Assembly (NCBI RefSeq): GCF_030052815.1
Contig: NW_026614701.1
Coordinates: 62,001 to 126,000 of the forward strand
Source of the DNA: Hevea brasiliensis
Taxonomy: Eukaryota > Streptophyta > Magnoliopsida > Malpighiales > Euphorbiaceae
Direction: 5' to 3'
DNA length: 64,000 nucleotides
Shown: piece after piece, positions 45,899 to 58,724 of the stretch
Numbering within the stretch: the stretch's first letter is position 1
Layout: every line of letters begins with the position of its first letter
Position numbers and translations under genes: made by a program
Notes under the pieces: generated by a model
What the model saw: the letters and a program-made list of their open reading frames with translations, nothing else
What the model was told of the DNA's origin: nothing
Databases searched by the model: none

Positions 45899-46527
45899 TG
45901 TCGTAAGGTATTTTGCGGTCGCCTAGACGAAAGCTCTTCACTAAAGTGGGAAAGAGTTAGGAGTCGCCACTTTAATTTTGAGGAAAATTAAAGAAAACCA
46001 TTTGTGAAAATAAATTAAAAGAAACCACTTCGAAAATAGAGATTCTAGGTTCGGGGTCCATATACGGGCGGGGAAGGTGTTAGGCACCCCGCCTCGTCCC
46101 TCAATGAGGGTAAACAGATTTAATGTTATGCTCTTCTATAAATTAAAAGGGTAATTAGGGGATTGGGATAGTGATGATGTTAATCCTTTGTGCAAAAATA
46201 AGGAATATTTGATTTTTCACTTATCTTGGGTTGCCCAGAAACACAAGTTCGTGAGATGGCCCTTTAGTGAATAAGTGTTTGAGTGAAATTGTCTTGTGTA
46301 TTGGGGTCATGTCATTTAGTTTGAATTTTGTTAAGAGAGCTCAGGTAAGAAACTTCTCCCGATCTCTAGATATATTTTATTAAGAGTTTTGAGTGGGAGA
46401 TTTCGAATAAGAACTCTCCTCCGATCTCCCTGTTTTAATTTTGTCGAGAATCAGATAAGAACTCTCCCCCGATCTCTTAGGGTGTTTGGTTTAAAATTTG
46501 ATGAAGGATCTCGGATAAGAACTCTCC
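45899..46527 (-). repeat. Ogre-like 5' LTR, truncated (629 bp left)
   Basis: It matches 27765-28400 and stops inside the 108-bp tandem array at 46527. About 5.5 kb, including U3 and the promoter, is missing. Unrelated AT-rich sequence begins at 46528. Confidence 0.9.
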
Positions 46528-47608
46528 TATCGCTAATAACTTGCCCATGATCCGGTAACTTCTTATAGTTTGATTAACTCCCTGTAACTTTCTTCTGATA
46601 ACCACCAAAAATAGTAGCTAATTATTTAATTCAGGCCTTAAAATTAAATCAATACAATAAAATTAATTAAATTAATTTTACAAAAAATTCATTTAATTAA
46701 TTATGAGCATAAAATAATTAATGACCTGATAAAATTATTTCCGGGACAAACAATAATTGCAACAATGTATTTTTAAATTATATAATTTAACTTTTCATCA
46801 ATATATTTACCGTATATACTTTTTTTTTTAAATACTTCAATTTTTTAATTTTTAATTTATCATATATATATATATATATAATAAAAATTCACTCAATCAT
46901 TAACCTAACTTTTTACTTATAGTGTTGCATTTTTTTTTCTAATAATTAATTAATAAATATAAAATATTAATGGAAGAATTTACTAAATGATCAAATTATT
47001 TTATAATTTTCAAATTACAATAAATAATGTTAACATATAAAAATATCAGTCTTACCATAATTCTTATTTCAAAAAATATTTATATAGATAAAAATCCTAA
47101 CTCATAAACGATTTTATCAATAGTAAATGATAACATGTAATTTAATTTTTTTTTTTTGCAAATTTTTATAATTATAGTTAATTTATTTTTAACAATTTAA
47201 GCATGGTTTTAAAAAATTTTTTAATCTATAGTCAAAATTGATTAAATCAGTTAACGTAATATAATTTTAATTATTGGTTTCTTTTTCAGTCACAATTTTA
47301 ACTATCAATTTACTTTAATTTTCACTGTTCACTAAAAGTAATTCATATCAAATCAATATATAAAACTAACGATAGAAGTAAAAAGGATATTATAATTGTT
47401 ATTAAAAGATAATTATTATTCTTATATTATCATTTAAATTTAATTATTATTTATTTATATTTTATTTGTGTGATTTTATTAGTATTATATTGAAGTAATA
47501 ATTTTTTATTTTATAATTATATATAAAAACTTAACAAAAAAAATTATATGAAAATAAATTAAATTACGAATAACAGGTATAAACAAAGTGCAGCGCATGT
47601 TTAAAAAA

Positions 47609-47644
<36 letters not shown>

Positions 47645-48224
47645 TGAGAAGCAAATTTCTAAATGAACAAAAATGCCCTTGATTTTTTTTATAATATTTA
47701 CAATATTAAATTCTTAATATTTTAAAATTTTTTTAATTATAATTATTTATAATTCCAGTGTTTAGTAGCTAGACATGCAATTATAATATACTAATAATTT
47801 TAATAAGTCTTCCATTCCTAATAAGAATTCTACTTTTCCTACTTATTTTTACATTGATGTTATTATTGTACCTTGATTTTTTTTAAAAATAAAAATAGTG
47901 ATTATTCACAATTTATCAACTTTGAGTTTTGTTGAGAGCAAATTTTAAATTTTAATTGAAATTTTCATCATTGTTTTTTATTAGAATTAGAAAAATTACA
48001 TTTTCTAATAAAATATTAATATAACTTATTTTTTACAGTATAATTTAAATATTATTATAAATTGTATAACAATGTTTTATAATTATATCATAAACTTAAA
48101 TAAATTAAATATATTTATATTTTAAATAAAAAATTACAAATTTATAAAAATAATCATAAATTAAAATTAATAAAGATGCATCATGAGACTTGTTTATCAA
48201 TGTCAAAACTCTAGTTTATGTCCA
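46528..48224. other. AT-rich intergenic sequence
   Basis: No gene. The first ~260 bp resemble 62216-62440 (shared TAATTAAATTAATTTNA blocks and ACTTGCCCA), so this is a diverged copy of the same repeat or element. TA microsatellites lie at 46862-46882 and 47612-47641. The last ~290 bp resemble 57530-57740. Confidence 0.6.
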
Positions 48225-48233
48225 TCTATTAAA

Positions 48234-48545
48234 AGGGCAAAGGCGCCAAAAATCTAAACATTTGCAACTTTTAACTTTTCAATTCAAATCTTTTAATTTT
48301 GGATCAATTGACTAAATTTTAAAATTTTGATTAAATTTTATCCAAAATTGAAATTGGAATTGGAGGGAGTTTGCCCCTACTGATGTAGCATCATATGTGA
48401 CATTTTTAATTCTAAACATGCGGATCCCACATGACACATCATAAATAATTAAAAAGAAAAAAAAACAATATTCTCTCCCCTCTTCCTCTCTTTCCACTCT
48501 CTTTTTCTCTTATTTCTCTTTCCAAAAACATAAAATTCTTGACAT
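48234..48545 (+). repeat. Pack-MULE left terminal inverted repeat
   Basis: Starts AGGGCAAAGGCGCCAAAAAT. Pairs with 49487-49783; shared blocks include GATCAATTGACTAAATTTT and CCACATGACACAT. Confidence 0.85.
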
Positions 48546-48718
48546 TTGGAAGTAATAGTCTTTGTGAATTGTAGATCTGAATCTTGCAACTTCCTCCTTT
48601 GTAAGTGTCTTCTACAAACAACTGATGAGGTTTTCTCATCTCTGAAGTTCAGTTTGTAGGGAGCATTGACTAGATGGTCTCCATTCGACACAAGCTTCTT
48701 TTTTCTCTTTCAAATGAT
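48543..48718 (-). pseudogene. Captured TMN/TM9SF gene fragment, downstream exon
   Basis: Minus-strand translation in shifting frames gives DHLKEKKEA, then NGDHLVNAPYKLNF with RDEKTSSVVC, then TKEEVARFRSTIHKDYYF. This order is that of the luminal N-terminal domain of plant transmembrane nine (nonaspanin, EMP70) proteins. Two small deletions break the frame. A plausible splice acceptor, GGCAG, is at 48719-48723. The fragment ends at the inner edge of the left inverted repeat. The short exon expected between this and exon 1 (the YRYFDLPFC block) is not recognisable. Confidence 0.85.
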
Positions 48719-49225
48719 CTGCCATTGAAAGTAACTAAATCAATGAACCAAAAAAATGACATCTTTTTACCATTCAACTTTCAATGGCTTCTAAAATAAT
48801 TTTGATTCATTCAGTGTGAAATGCAGCAAAGATAAAGATCCACTTTCAACTTATTAACAACCAAGTTTAGCGAACGAAATAGAGATAAGAACCTGGAATG
48901 CATAAGGGCAGATCGAAATAGCAATACGTTTCACTAAAAATTAGCCAATTAATAATACAAAATTAGCAACTCTTCAAAAGTATGGGAAACACCAATAACA
49001 CTACATGAAAATTGAAATTAAATAAACACTGCCAATCAAACTAGAATCACATAAGGACACATTTGGCACTATTCTTTTACCCAAAATTTATTACGCATCT
49101 CATTCTCAAATTTGCATTTTCCCAACCCAACATTCAATGTCCATCCATATAGAGCAATAAGAATTCGAATGCCAAATCAAGAACCTAGGAAGGGAAGGAG
49201 GGAAATGGGCAAATGATGGAATTAC
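48719..49225 (-). other. Captured TMN intron sequence
   Basis: A donor GTAATTCC starts at 49225 directly after exon 1, and AT-rich, T-rich sequence runs to the acceptor near 48719. Retention of the intron shows capture at the DNA level rather than from mRNA. Confidence 0.7.
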
Positions 49226-49383
49226 CTGGGGTTGTGAAAAGGGTTAACCTTGTTAGTGTATAGAGGAACATGGTCACCCTCTTAGTAGCGGTGGTCGGAG
49301 GTGTTTGATCTGATGTGGGTTACAGAAGAGGTGACTAGAAGCCTGAGGAGGAAGAGGAGGAGAGTGGTAAAGGGATTATCCAT
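49226..49383 (-). pseudogene. Captured TMN/TM9SF gene fragment, exon 1
   Basis: ATG at 49383 begins a signal-peptide-like stretch (MDNPFTTLLLFLLRLLV), then SVTHIRSNTSDHRY, a TAA stop at 49282-49284, then EGDHVPLYTNKVNPFHNP, ending at an exact AG/GT donor (49226/49225). The block HRY-x-EGD-x-VPLY-x-NKV-x-PFHNP is the N-terminal signature of plant TM9SF proteins of the endomembrane system. The stop lies where a Lys is usual. About 100 bp upstream (49384-49486) is likely the parent gene's 5' untranslated region. Confidence 0.88.
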
Positions 49384-49486
49384 GGTTGTTGGTTTAGCTT
49401 CTCTCATCTTTGTTCTTCAGGAAGTAAGAGAAAAGATGATCTAATAAGAGAAGAGCAAAGGCTTTATTTACCATTATTTACCATTA

Positions 49487-49783
49487 CAGTGGCAAGAATT
49501 TCATGTTTCTTGAAAGAGGAGAAGGAGTGGAGAGAAAAAAAGAGAAGAAATTTTTTTTTAATTATTTATAATGTGTCATGTGGAACTCACATACTTAGAA
49601 TAAAAAATACCACATGTGACACCACATCAACAAAGGCACACTTCCCCTAATTTCAATTTCAAAATTAGATAAAATTTAACTAAATTTTCAAAATAGAAAA
49701 TTTAGTCAATTGATCTCAAATTAAAAGATTTTGATTAAAACGCCAAAAGTTGTAAAAGTTTGAATTTTTTACGCTATGACCGC
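49487..49783 (-). repeat. Pack-MULE right terminal inverted repeat
   Basis: Reverse complement begins GCGGTCATAGCGTAAAAAAT and aligns with the left arm without large gaps. Confidence 0.85.
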
Positions 49784-49812
49784 TCTATTTAATGGTTAAA
49801 AAAAAGTTATAT

Positions 49813-51852
<2,040 letters not shown>

Positions 51853-51875
51853 TACTTCCCCCCTAAAAAAAAATT
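51853..51875 (-). promoter_or_regulatory. Tekay polypurine tract
   Basis: The minus strand reads TTTTAGGGGGGAAGTA directly before TGTGAAAACCC. Confidence 0.85.
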
Positions 51876-51903
51876 CGGTCCCCGAATTTGAATAGACAAA
51901 ATT

Positions 51904-53340
51904 TTAACCTGAAGAATCAAATAAGTGAGGATATTTGGCTCGCATTTCAGATTCTGCCTCCCATGTGGCCTCACTACTTGAGTGATTATACCACAAGACT
52001 TTGACCAAAGCCACTTCCTTAGATCGGAGTTTCCTAATTTGTCGATCTAAAATCTTTACTGGTTGCTCCTCATATGACATATCATCCCTAAATTGCATGG
52101 TTTGAGGTTGTAAAACATGAGATGGATCTGGTACATACTTCCTAAGCATAGAAATATGGAAAACTGGATGTACATGTGCAAAACCAGGTGGAAGGGCTAA
52201 ACGGTAAGCAACTGCCCCAATTCTCTCCAAAATTTCAAATGGACCAACAAAACGAGGGCTAAGCTTCCCTTTCTTCCCAAATCTCATGATTCCTTTCATA
52301 GGGGAAACTCGAAATACATGATCACCAATCATAAATTCTACATCTTTACGCTTAGGGTCAAGATAACTTCTCTGCCGACTTTGAGCAATAAAAGTCGATC
52401 ACGAATTAGTCGAACCTTCTCGGAAGTTAATTGTATCACCTCTGGTCGAGTAAGCCGTCTTTCTCCAACTTTATCCCAACAAACCGGTGACCTACACTTT
52501 CTACCATATAATGCCTCATATAGAGCCATCTCTATACTTGCTCGATAATCAAGTATTATAAGCAAACTCCACTAAAGGCAAATGATGATCCCAACACCAC
52601 CAAAATTCATAACGCATGCACGAAGCATGTCCTCTAATGTCTGTATGGTCCTTTCTCGATCGCCCATCCGTCTCGAGGGTGAAAAGCAAGACTAAAGTCA
52701 ACTCGTGTTCCTAAAGCTTCTTGGAATTTCTTCCAAAATTGAGAAGTAAACCGAGTACCACGATCGAGACAATGGAAACTAGAACTCCATGAAGACTAAC
52801 AATCTTGTTTATATACAACTGCAAGTTTAGCAAAGTCATATGTAGTCTTCACAGAAGGAAATGAGCAGATTTTGTCAATCATCCACTATCACCCAAATTG
52901 CATTGTAACCACCTCGTGTACTAGGTAAACCCAAAACAAAGTCCATGGCAATATGCTCCCACTTCCACTCGGGAATAGGCAATGGTCAAGTAACCTGCAT
53001 GGTCTCTCGATGTTCGCCTTAACTCACGACAAGTCAAACATTTAGTAACAAATTCGCAATATCCTCTTCATGCCACCCCACCAATAATGCTCCCTTAAAT
53101 CACGGTACATCTTAGTTGAACTCGTGTACTGTAAAGGTAATGGTATGCCTCCTCTATGATTTCTCTTCTCAACTCATCAACATTGGGGACACAAAGTCTA
53201 ATGCCATAACGAAGAACTCCATCATCATTCAACATGAATCCTTGAGCTTGGCCTTGATGAATATTATCTATAATCTCACACAACTGAGAATCCTTCTTTG
53301 AGCAAATTTTTAATTCGATCAATCAAGATAGGCCTAACTC
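51904..53340 (-). pseudogene. Tekay integrase with C-terminal chromodomain
   Basis: The C-terminal ORF (142 codons, 51904-52332) holds KLSPRFVGPFEILERIG, VFHISMLRKYVPDP and a chromodomain-like end (ILDRQIRKLRSKEVALVKV, then EATWE). Upstream blocks are broken by frameshifts: YEALYGRKCRSPVCWD near 52480 and the zinc-binding start near 53095-53322. Chromodomains are thought to guide integration toward marked chromatin. Confidence 0.9.
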
Positions 53341-53855
53341 GAAAATGTGCTAAGAATGATCCAAATATGATTTCAAACTCTACTCCCTGATCTAGCATCT
53401 CATGTAATTAACCAATCAAAGGCCTCATCTTGGTAGATATATGGGCTAAACTACCATAAGACTTCCTGCTTAGAGCATCAGCCACTACATTAGCTTTTCC
53501 AGGTGATATCAGTATGGTGCAATCACAATCCTTCAAAGAATTCTACCCATCTTCTTTGCCTAAGATTAAGATCACGTTGGTCAAAAATGTATTTGAGACT
53601 TTTGTGGTCGTGAAGATTTCACAAGTCTCACCATACGATAGTGCCTCCATTTTCAAAGCAAAAATTATCTGCACCATTTCCAAATCATGAGTTGGATAAT
53701 TCTCGCCGTGTCTTTTCAACCGACGAGAAGCATATGCAATAACCCGCCCATGCCGCATCAAAACACATCCTAAACCAATCCTAGAAGCATCACAATATAC
53801 TACATAACCCCGATCCGGATGGAAGGGTTAACACCGTGTCAGAGTTAAACGAGTC
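53341..53855 (-). pseudogene. Tekay RNase H
   Basis: Blocks [32 protein letters not shown] and [10 protein letters not shown] are seen, with frameshifts on both sides. The usual DHKSL block reads TTKVS, so a catalytic Asp is lost. Confidence 0.8.
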
Positions 53856-54680
53856 TTAAGCTCCCAAAACTTTTTCACAAGCCTCGGACCACCGAAATTT
53901 CACATTCTTTTGTGTCAACTTAGTTAAAGGTGCTGCAATACGAGAGAAGTCTTGAACAAACCGTCTATAATACCCTGCTAAACCCAAGAAACTACGAATC
54001 TCTGACACAGTCGTGGGTCTAGGCCAATGAAGCACTGCCTCAACTTTCTTCTTATCAACGCACACCCCATCCTTAGATACTGTATGGCCTAGGAAGGCCA
54101 CACTATCTAACCAAAACTCACATTTTGAGAACTTGGCATATAGCTTGTGTTCTCGTAAGGTCTGAAGGACAATTCTCAAATGCTGCTCATGCTCCTCCTT
54201 ACTCTTTGAGTACACTAGAATGTCATCGATGAATACTATAACAAATTGATCTAAGAAAGGCTTGAAAACTCTGTTCATGAGATCCATAAAAGCGACCGGA
54301 GCATTGGTAAAACCAAAAGACATTACGAGAAATTCATAGTGTCCATACATAGTCCTAAAGGCCGTCTTGAGTATGTCTTCTTTCTTGACCCTCAATTGAT
54401 GATACCCAGATCGCAGATCAATCTTGGAAAAATATTTTGCACCTTGAAGTTGGTCAAACAGGTAATCTATGCGTGAAAGAGGATACTTATTACGCACAGT
54501 TACCTTATTCAATTGCCTATAATCAATGCACATTCTCAAAAACCCATCCTTCTTCCGTACAAATAACATAGGAGCACCCCATGGAGAAACACTAGGGCGA
54601 ATAAACTCATTATCTAGTAGGTCCTGTAGCTGCTCCTTCAACTCCTTAAGTTCTGTGGGTGCCATACGATAAGGTGGCAT
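53856..54680 (-). CDS. Tekay reverse transcriptase, intact RT block
   Basis: 274 open codons cover the whole RT core: [67 protein letters not shown], the catalytic [10 protein letters not shown], and [13 protein letters not shown]. All catalytic Asp residues are present. It is part of a broken polyprotein, so it is not expected to be expressed alone. Confidence 0.92.
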   Translation of the reverse strand: MPPYRMAPTELKELKEQLQDLLDNEFIRPSVSPWGAPMLFVRKKDGFLRMCIDYRQLNKVTVRNKYPLSRIDYLFDQLQGAKYFSKIDLRSGYHQLRVKKEDILKTAFRTMYGHYEFLVMSFGFTNAPVAFMDLMNRVFKPFLDQFVIVFIDDILVYSKSKEEHEQHLRIVLQTLREHKLYAKFSKCEFWLDSVAFLGHTVSKDGVCVDKKKVEAVLHWPRPTTVSEIRSFLGLAGYYRRFVQDFSRIAAPLTKLTQKNVKFRWSEACEKVLGA

Positions 54681-54689
54681 AGATATGGG

Positions 54690-55195
54690 CTCAGTTCTAG
54701 GAACTAAGTCTATACCAAACTCTACCTATTGCTCCGGGGGTAAACCTGATAAATCTTCTGGAAACACATCAGGAAACTCCTTAACCACTGTAACATTCTC
54801 CAAACCTGCACCTTCTACCTGAACATCTCTAACATAAGCTAGATACCCTTTACACCTCTTTAGCAATAATCGTCTAGCACTCACTACAGAGATAAGATTA
54901 CTAGAGGCTATACTGCGATCTCCCTGAAATTGAAATTCTGCCTCCCCAGGAATTTTAAAGAGTACCACTTTATTATGACAATCCAATGAAACGTGATAAG
55001 TGGCTAACTAATCCATGCCTAAAATCTCATCAAACTCAAATATATCTAAAGAAATAAGATCTGTAGCTAATTTCCTATCTCCAATGTGAACTATACATCC
55101 CCTATACACCATATCAGTGTCTATTGCGTTCCTCATAAGTGTTGATACAGATAAAGGATACTCTAACAAAGTAGGTGGTATACTAAATATCATAG
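54690..55195 (-). pseudogene. Tekay protease, C-terminal part
   Basis: The block FDEILGMD, then LATYHVSLDCHNKVVLF, is the end of the Gypsy protease; the active-site DSG region is missing. It continues into SARRLLLKRCKGYLA and FPDVFPEDLSGLPP, the linker before RT. A stop sits after ILGMD (55008-55010), where Trp is usual. Confidence 0.87.
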
Positions 55196-55576
55196 AAAAG
55201 TATGGAGAAACAAAGGAATGGTTGTGCCCCAGTCTTAGCCATAGGCATTTGTTCAGATTTTTTTATTAATAGTTTGAGGTGGTACCTCCCTTGTTGGATC
55301 AAGGTTTGCACCATTAAGACCCTTGGCCCTAGCTCTCCTCTTACGTTTAACAGAATCAGGCACCTATTCATTTTAATAAACAAGTATTAAATTTGAAAAT
55401 GTGAGCCAAATTAAGACAGGTGAAAAAGTACGAAGGATGCGGATATCTAAAGTAATGATAAACTGAAAAGACATTAAGGATCCAATGCTCCGCAAGTTCA
55501 CGGATATCTAAAGCAATGATAAACTGAAAAGACGTTAAGGATCCTATGCTCCGCAAGTTTACTAGACCTCAACCGA
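55196..55576 (-). other. Tekay leader with gag remnant and 64-bp duplication
   Basis: A short basic stretch (PDSVKRKRRARAKGLNGANL) in minus-strand translation near 55300-55360 may be the gag N-terminus; the rest of gag is deleted up to the protease. Two tandem copies of a ~64-bp segment, each with GGATATCTAAAG and ATGCTCCGCAAGTT, lie at about 55434-55560. Confidence 0.65.
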
Positions 55577-55588
55577 GCTCTGATACCA
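55577..55588 (-). promoter_or_regulatory. Tekay primer binding site (initiator tRNA-Met)
   Basis: The minus strand reads TGGTATCAGAGC four bases after the 5' LTR end. Confidence 0.92.
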
Positions 55589-55592
55589 ACTT

Positions 55593-57477
55593 TGTCACGA
55601 CCCAAAATTATGAACCGTGACCGGCGCATAATTTAAGTATTCTTAAATCATGCAAGCCTTATCAGAGTATCTTGAACGAATATATAGTCAATTACTAATC
55701 CCAAAAATAGACAAAATCCAAATAAATAAAATGCTGAATAAACATCATAAATATACCATAGGTAAAAATATGAGTCTCTACAGATATCAATAAAAACTTA
55801 AACTGCTCAATAAACTAAACTAATTATTAGCCCAAGAAAACATGAATTCGCATACCATGAGAACAAATCAAAGTTGTCCCTCTCCGTAAAATGGATGAAT
55901 ATTTGGATCACCGCAGAATTCTACCGATCCAAACAGATAATGCATGAGAAAACGTGGTTTGAGCTAGATGCTCAGTGAATGATAATTATAGCACACAACG
56001 AAATAGGAACAGGCAGACGCTTGATTAATTTCACAATAAATTTTCTATTCAATAAAATCATGCTCATGCTGTCAAAAATCATTAATAAAATAACTTCAAT
56101 AAACATATATATAAAAGAAATTCATTCAATAAAAATTTTATGGTACAAAGGCACTGTGGTGATGATACCCCACATCACCAAAGGCCGATGGTAAGCGCTA
56201 CGGATATCAGATACTTTTCTCCTCCTTCACAGATATCAATGCATATGATACTAATGCAAACCATAAACTGCAATGATGCATGACTCAAAAATGCAACCTA
56301 ATACCGTGATAGTCCACACGGCGGGGCCAGATAATAGAAACAGAATCAAGCACGGTACCAATTCAAAACAGAAAACCAATTTGTACAAATCAATCAAAAT
56401 CAATAAAAAATTTCAGATAGCAAATAATAACTGATAGTGCAATTCCAATAATGTATTTCAATAGTTTCAGAGAGTCAATAAAATCAAATCAATCTCAAAT
56501 CAATTCAATAAAATCAAATCAATCTCAAATCAATTCAATAAAATCAAATCAATCTCAAATCAATTCAGTAACACATCGGTAAATTTTATAATCAAATATC
56601 AATCAATATAAATACATTAAAGGCCTGTTCCCGGAATCCTAATGGGTCTAATGCAGAGATAGTTGACAAAATTAATTATTTAATTAAAATCAAGATAAAA
56701 TTCAATAATAAAATAAAACTCTAGAAAATCACATATAAAATCATTGTTAAAATATTGATTTAAAAATTCATTTAATAACAAACTTAATGCTAAGAAATTT
56801 TTAAAGGGACAAAAACGGTGCCATGTACTATAATTACCACTCACCTGGAACCTCCAAGACAATAGTTATTTCAATGGAAGAGAGACAATTTCAATTGACT
56901 GATTGAATATTCAAATCTCCTACACACCCAAAATATTAAAGAAAAATATCAAATAATAATAAAATATAATAACTTATATATATATATATATAATCTAAAT
57001 TTAAAGATATTGTCTCACAGTAATTATGATCAATCCAATTCAATATTAATGATCAAAGAAAAAAAAAATAAATATTTAGGGTAGTTGTAACAAATCAATG
57101 AAAGAAAATAAAATCAAATTCACCCATTATTGAATAAAGAATGAGAATTTTTACCTTGAAAACAGAATCGAATGTGATGAATAGAGAAGTAAAAATTTAG
57201 GGATTCTCTGTTGAGAGTATTTGATAGAAAACGGAGGTGACAAACAGGTTTTGAGAGCAAAGTTTAGCAGAAGAGATGATTATGGTATATATATATTTCA
57301 AGAGTTCTATTAGGTGTAGAATGGGATAAGAGTTATTATTAAACTAGGTTGTTCAGATTGCAGATATATATTTAATTTCAAAAATAACATATATATATTT
57401 TTTATAAATATATTAAATTATTGTTAGCTTATTAAAATAAAATAATAATAAATAATAAATATATATGGGTTTTCACA
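55593..57477 (-). repeat. Tekay 5' LTR (1885 bp)
   Basis: Matches 49813-51852 throughout but lacks the ~170-bp TA-flanked segment. Scattered substitutions and short indels place divergence at a few percent by eye. Confidence 0.92.
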
Positions 57478-57482
57478 TATAT

Positions 57483-58719
57483 ATTGTCTATGCAAAATGT
57501 TGACCTTGAATTTTTTAAGTTATTTAATGAAATTTTAATATAACTTAATTTTTTACAATAGAATTTAAATATTATGAAATTCTTTAATTTTTTTTACAAT
57601 TACAACATAAAATTAGATAAATTGTTCATATTTATATTTTAAATGCAAATTATAAATTTTAAAAATATTCATATAACTTAAAAAAATAAAGACACAATGT
57701 ATATATCAACATCAAAAACTCAAGTTTGTGCCTTCTTATTGCATGGATTGAAAAGAAAAATGTAATATCATGAATAAAATCTTTAATGAATATTTACATA
57801 TTTAATCCTAAATTCCCCTTTTATTAGATTTCTTATCTATATTACACATAAAAAGTTGCAAAAATTACAATAATTCTAAAATTATGATGATATAGTATAA
57901 CTATTTATATCAGATATTAAGATAGAGATATCAGCCATTAAGATAGCTTTATGCATTTCATAATAATCCACCATACTGAAGTTGAAATCATACAATTGAA
58001 TTACTAATGGTCAATTTTTTAAAAAAAAATCTTAAATTTTTTTGAAATAGTTAAAAATACATGATTAAATTTATATTTATATTTTAATCTATAATGTATT
58101 TATAACATATATAAAATAATATAATAATCTATAATTAAAAAATACTTATTAAATCTATTAAATAGGTTTTAAAATTATTTTTATTTACAATATGACAATA
58201 TAAAATTTCAAGATATTAATGTTAATGAAATTTTTATAATGATAATTCATTAAACTATAAAATATATTTTAAAAATTATTATTTTTTAATTTTATAAATA
58301 ATTTTCTGACACTAATCTAGCTGTTTCCTTAAAAAAACAATTTAGTTGGCTAACAGCTTAGTAAATGCCTGAATGTGCCAAATACTGAGTATATCACTTG
58401 AAATTACGCTTTGACTTTTGGATCAAACGATCGTGGAATTGACTACACTGAACGCAGTTTCATCTATCTAACTCCAAAATTAAAAGGACAAGTGAATTGA
58501 AAATCAAAAGGACGCTTTGATTAATTGAAAAGAGAGTATAAGGCTTGAAATTAAATGCAAGAGCTTTGAAAAAATAAATGATTGATAAAATAAAAATAAA
58601 AGATTGCAAGAGTCTAATTGAGTTGTTGATATTGTTGAGTGTTAGGGCTTTTCATGTTGCAGTGTATCTAACTTTTATAGTTCTGCCTGCAGATAACTGG
58701 AAGAATCTTAGAAGACCCT
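57483..58719. other. AT-rich intergenic sequence
   Basis: No gene. The segment 57530-57740 resembles 47960-48222, as if a ~290-bp unit had been duplicated before the Pack-MULE and Tekay insertions separated the copies. From ~58360 base composition becomes more balanced and continues after S5 at 62186, but I recognise nothing. Confidence 0.55.
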
Positions 58720-58724
58720 GAACA

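Larger units (their letters stand above)
27765..46527 (-). mobile_element. Ogre-like Tat Gypsy retrotransposon, 5' LTR truncated
   Basis: This 18.8 kb element has order (minus strand): partial 5' LTR, primer site, leader, ORF1, gag, protease with G-patch-like block, intron, RT, RNase H, second RNase H, integrase, tandem-repeat 3' untranslated region, polypurine tract, 6.2 kb LTR. The extra ORF1, the dual RNase H and an intron between protease and RT together are the hallmark of Ogre elements. It joins the outer Tat gag at 27765. With a full second LTR it would be about 24 kb. Over the ~630 bp both LTRs share, I count roughly 4% differences by eye. Confidence 0.9.
48234..49783. mobile_element. 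Mutator-like non-autonomous element (Pack-MULE type)
   Basis: This 1550-bp element has long terminal inverted repeats of about 300 bp (48234-48545 and 49487-49783); when the right end is reversed both arms align base by base, including the C/T-rich inner part. Flanks are TCTATTAAA (48225-48233) and TCTATTTAA (49784-49792), a 9-bp duplication with one mismatch, as expected for Mutator. Between the arms is genomic DNA of a TM9SF/nonaspanin gene. No transposase is present. Confidence 0.87.

Noticed and set aside
46528..48224. Host gene in the AT-rich right block
   Set aside because: No ORF, splice pattern or protein motif was found.
49140..49200. Possible missing TMN exon (block like YRYFDLPFC) just after exon 1
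   Set aside because: A stretch near 49160 looks similar over ~17 bases, but it would leave an intron of only ~40 bp and has no proper splice sites.
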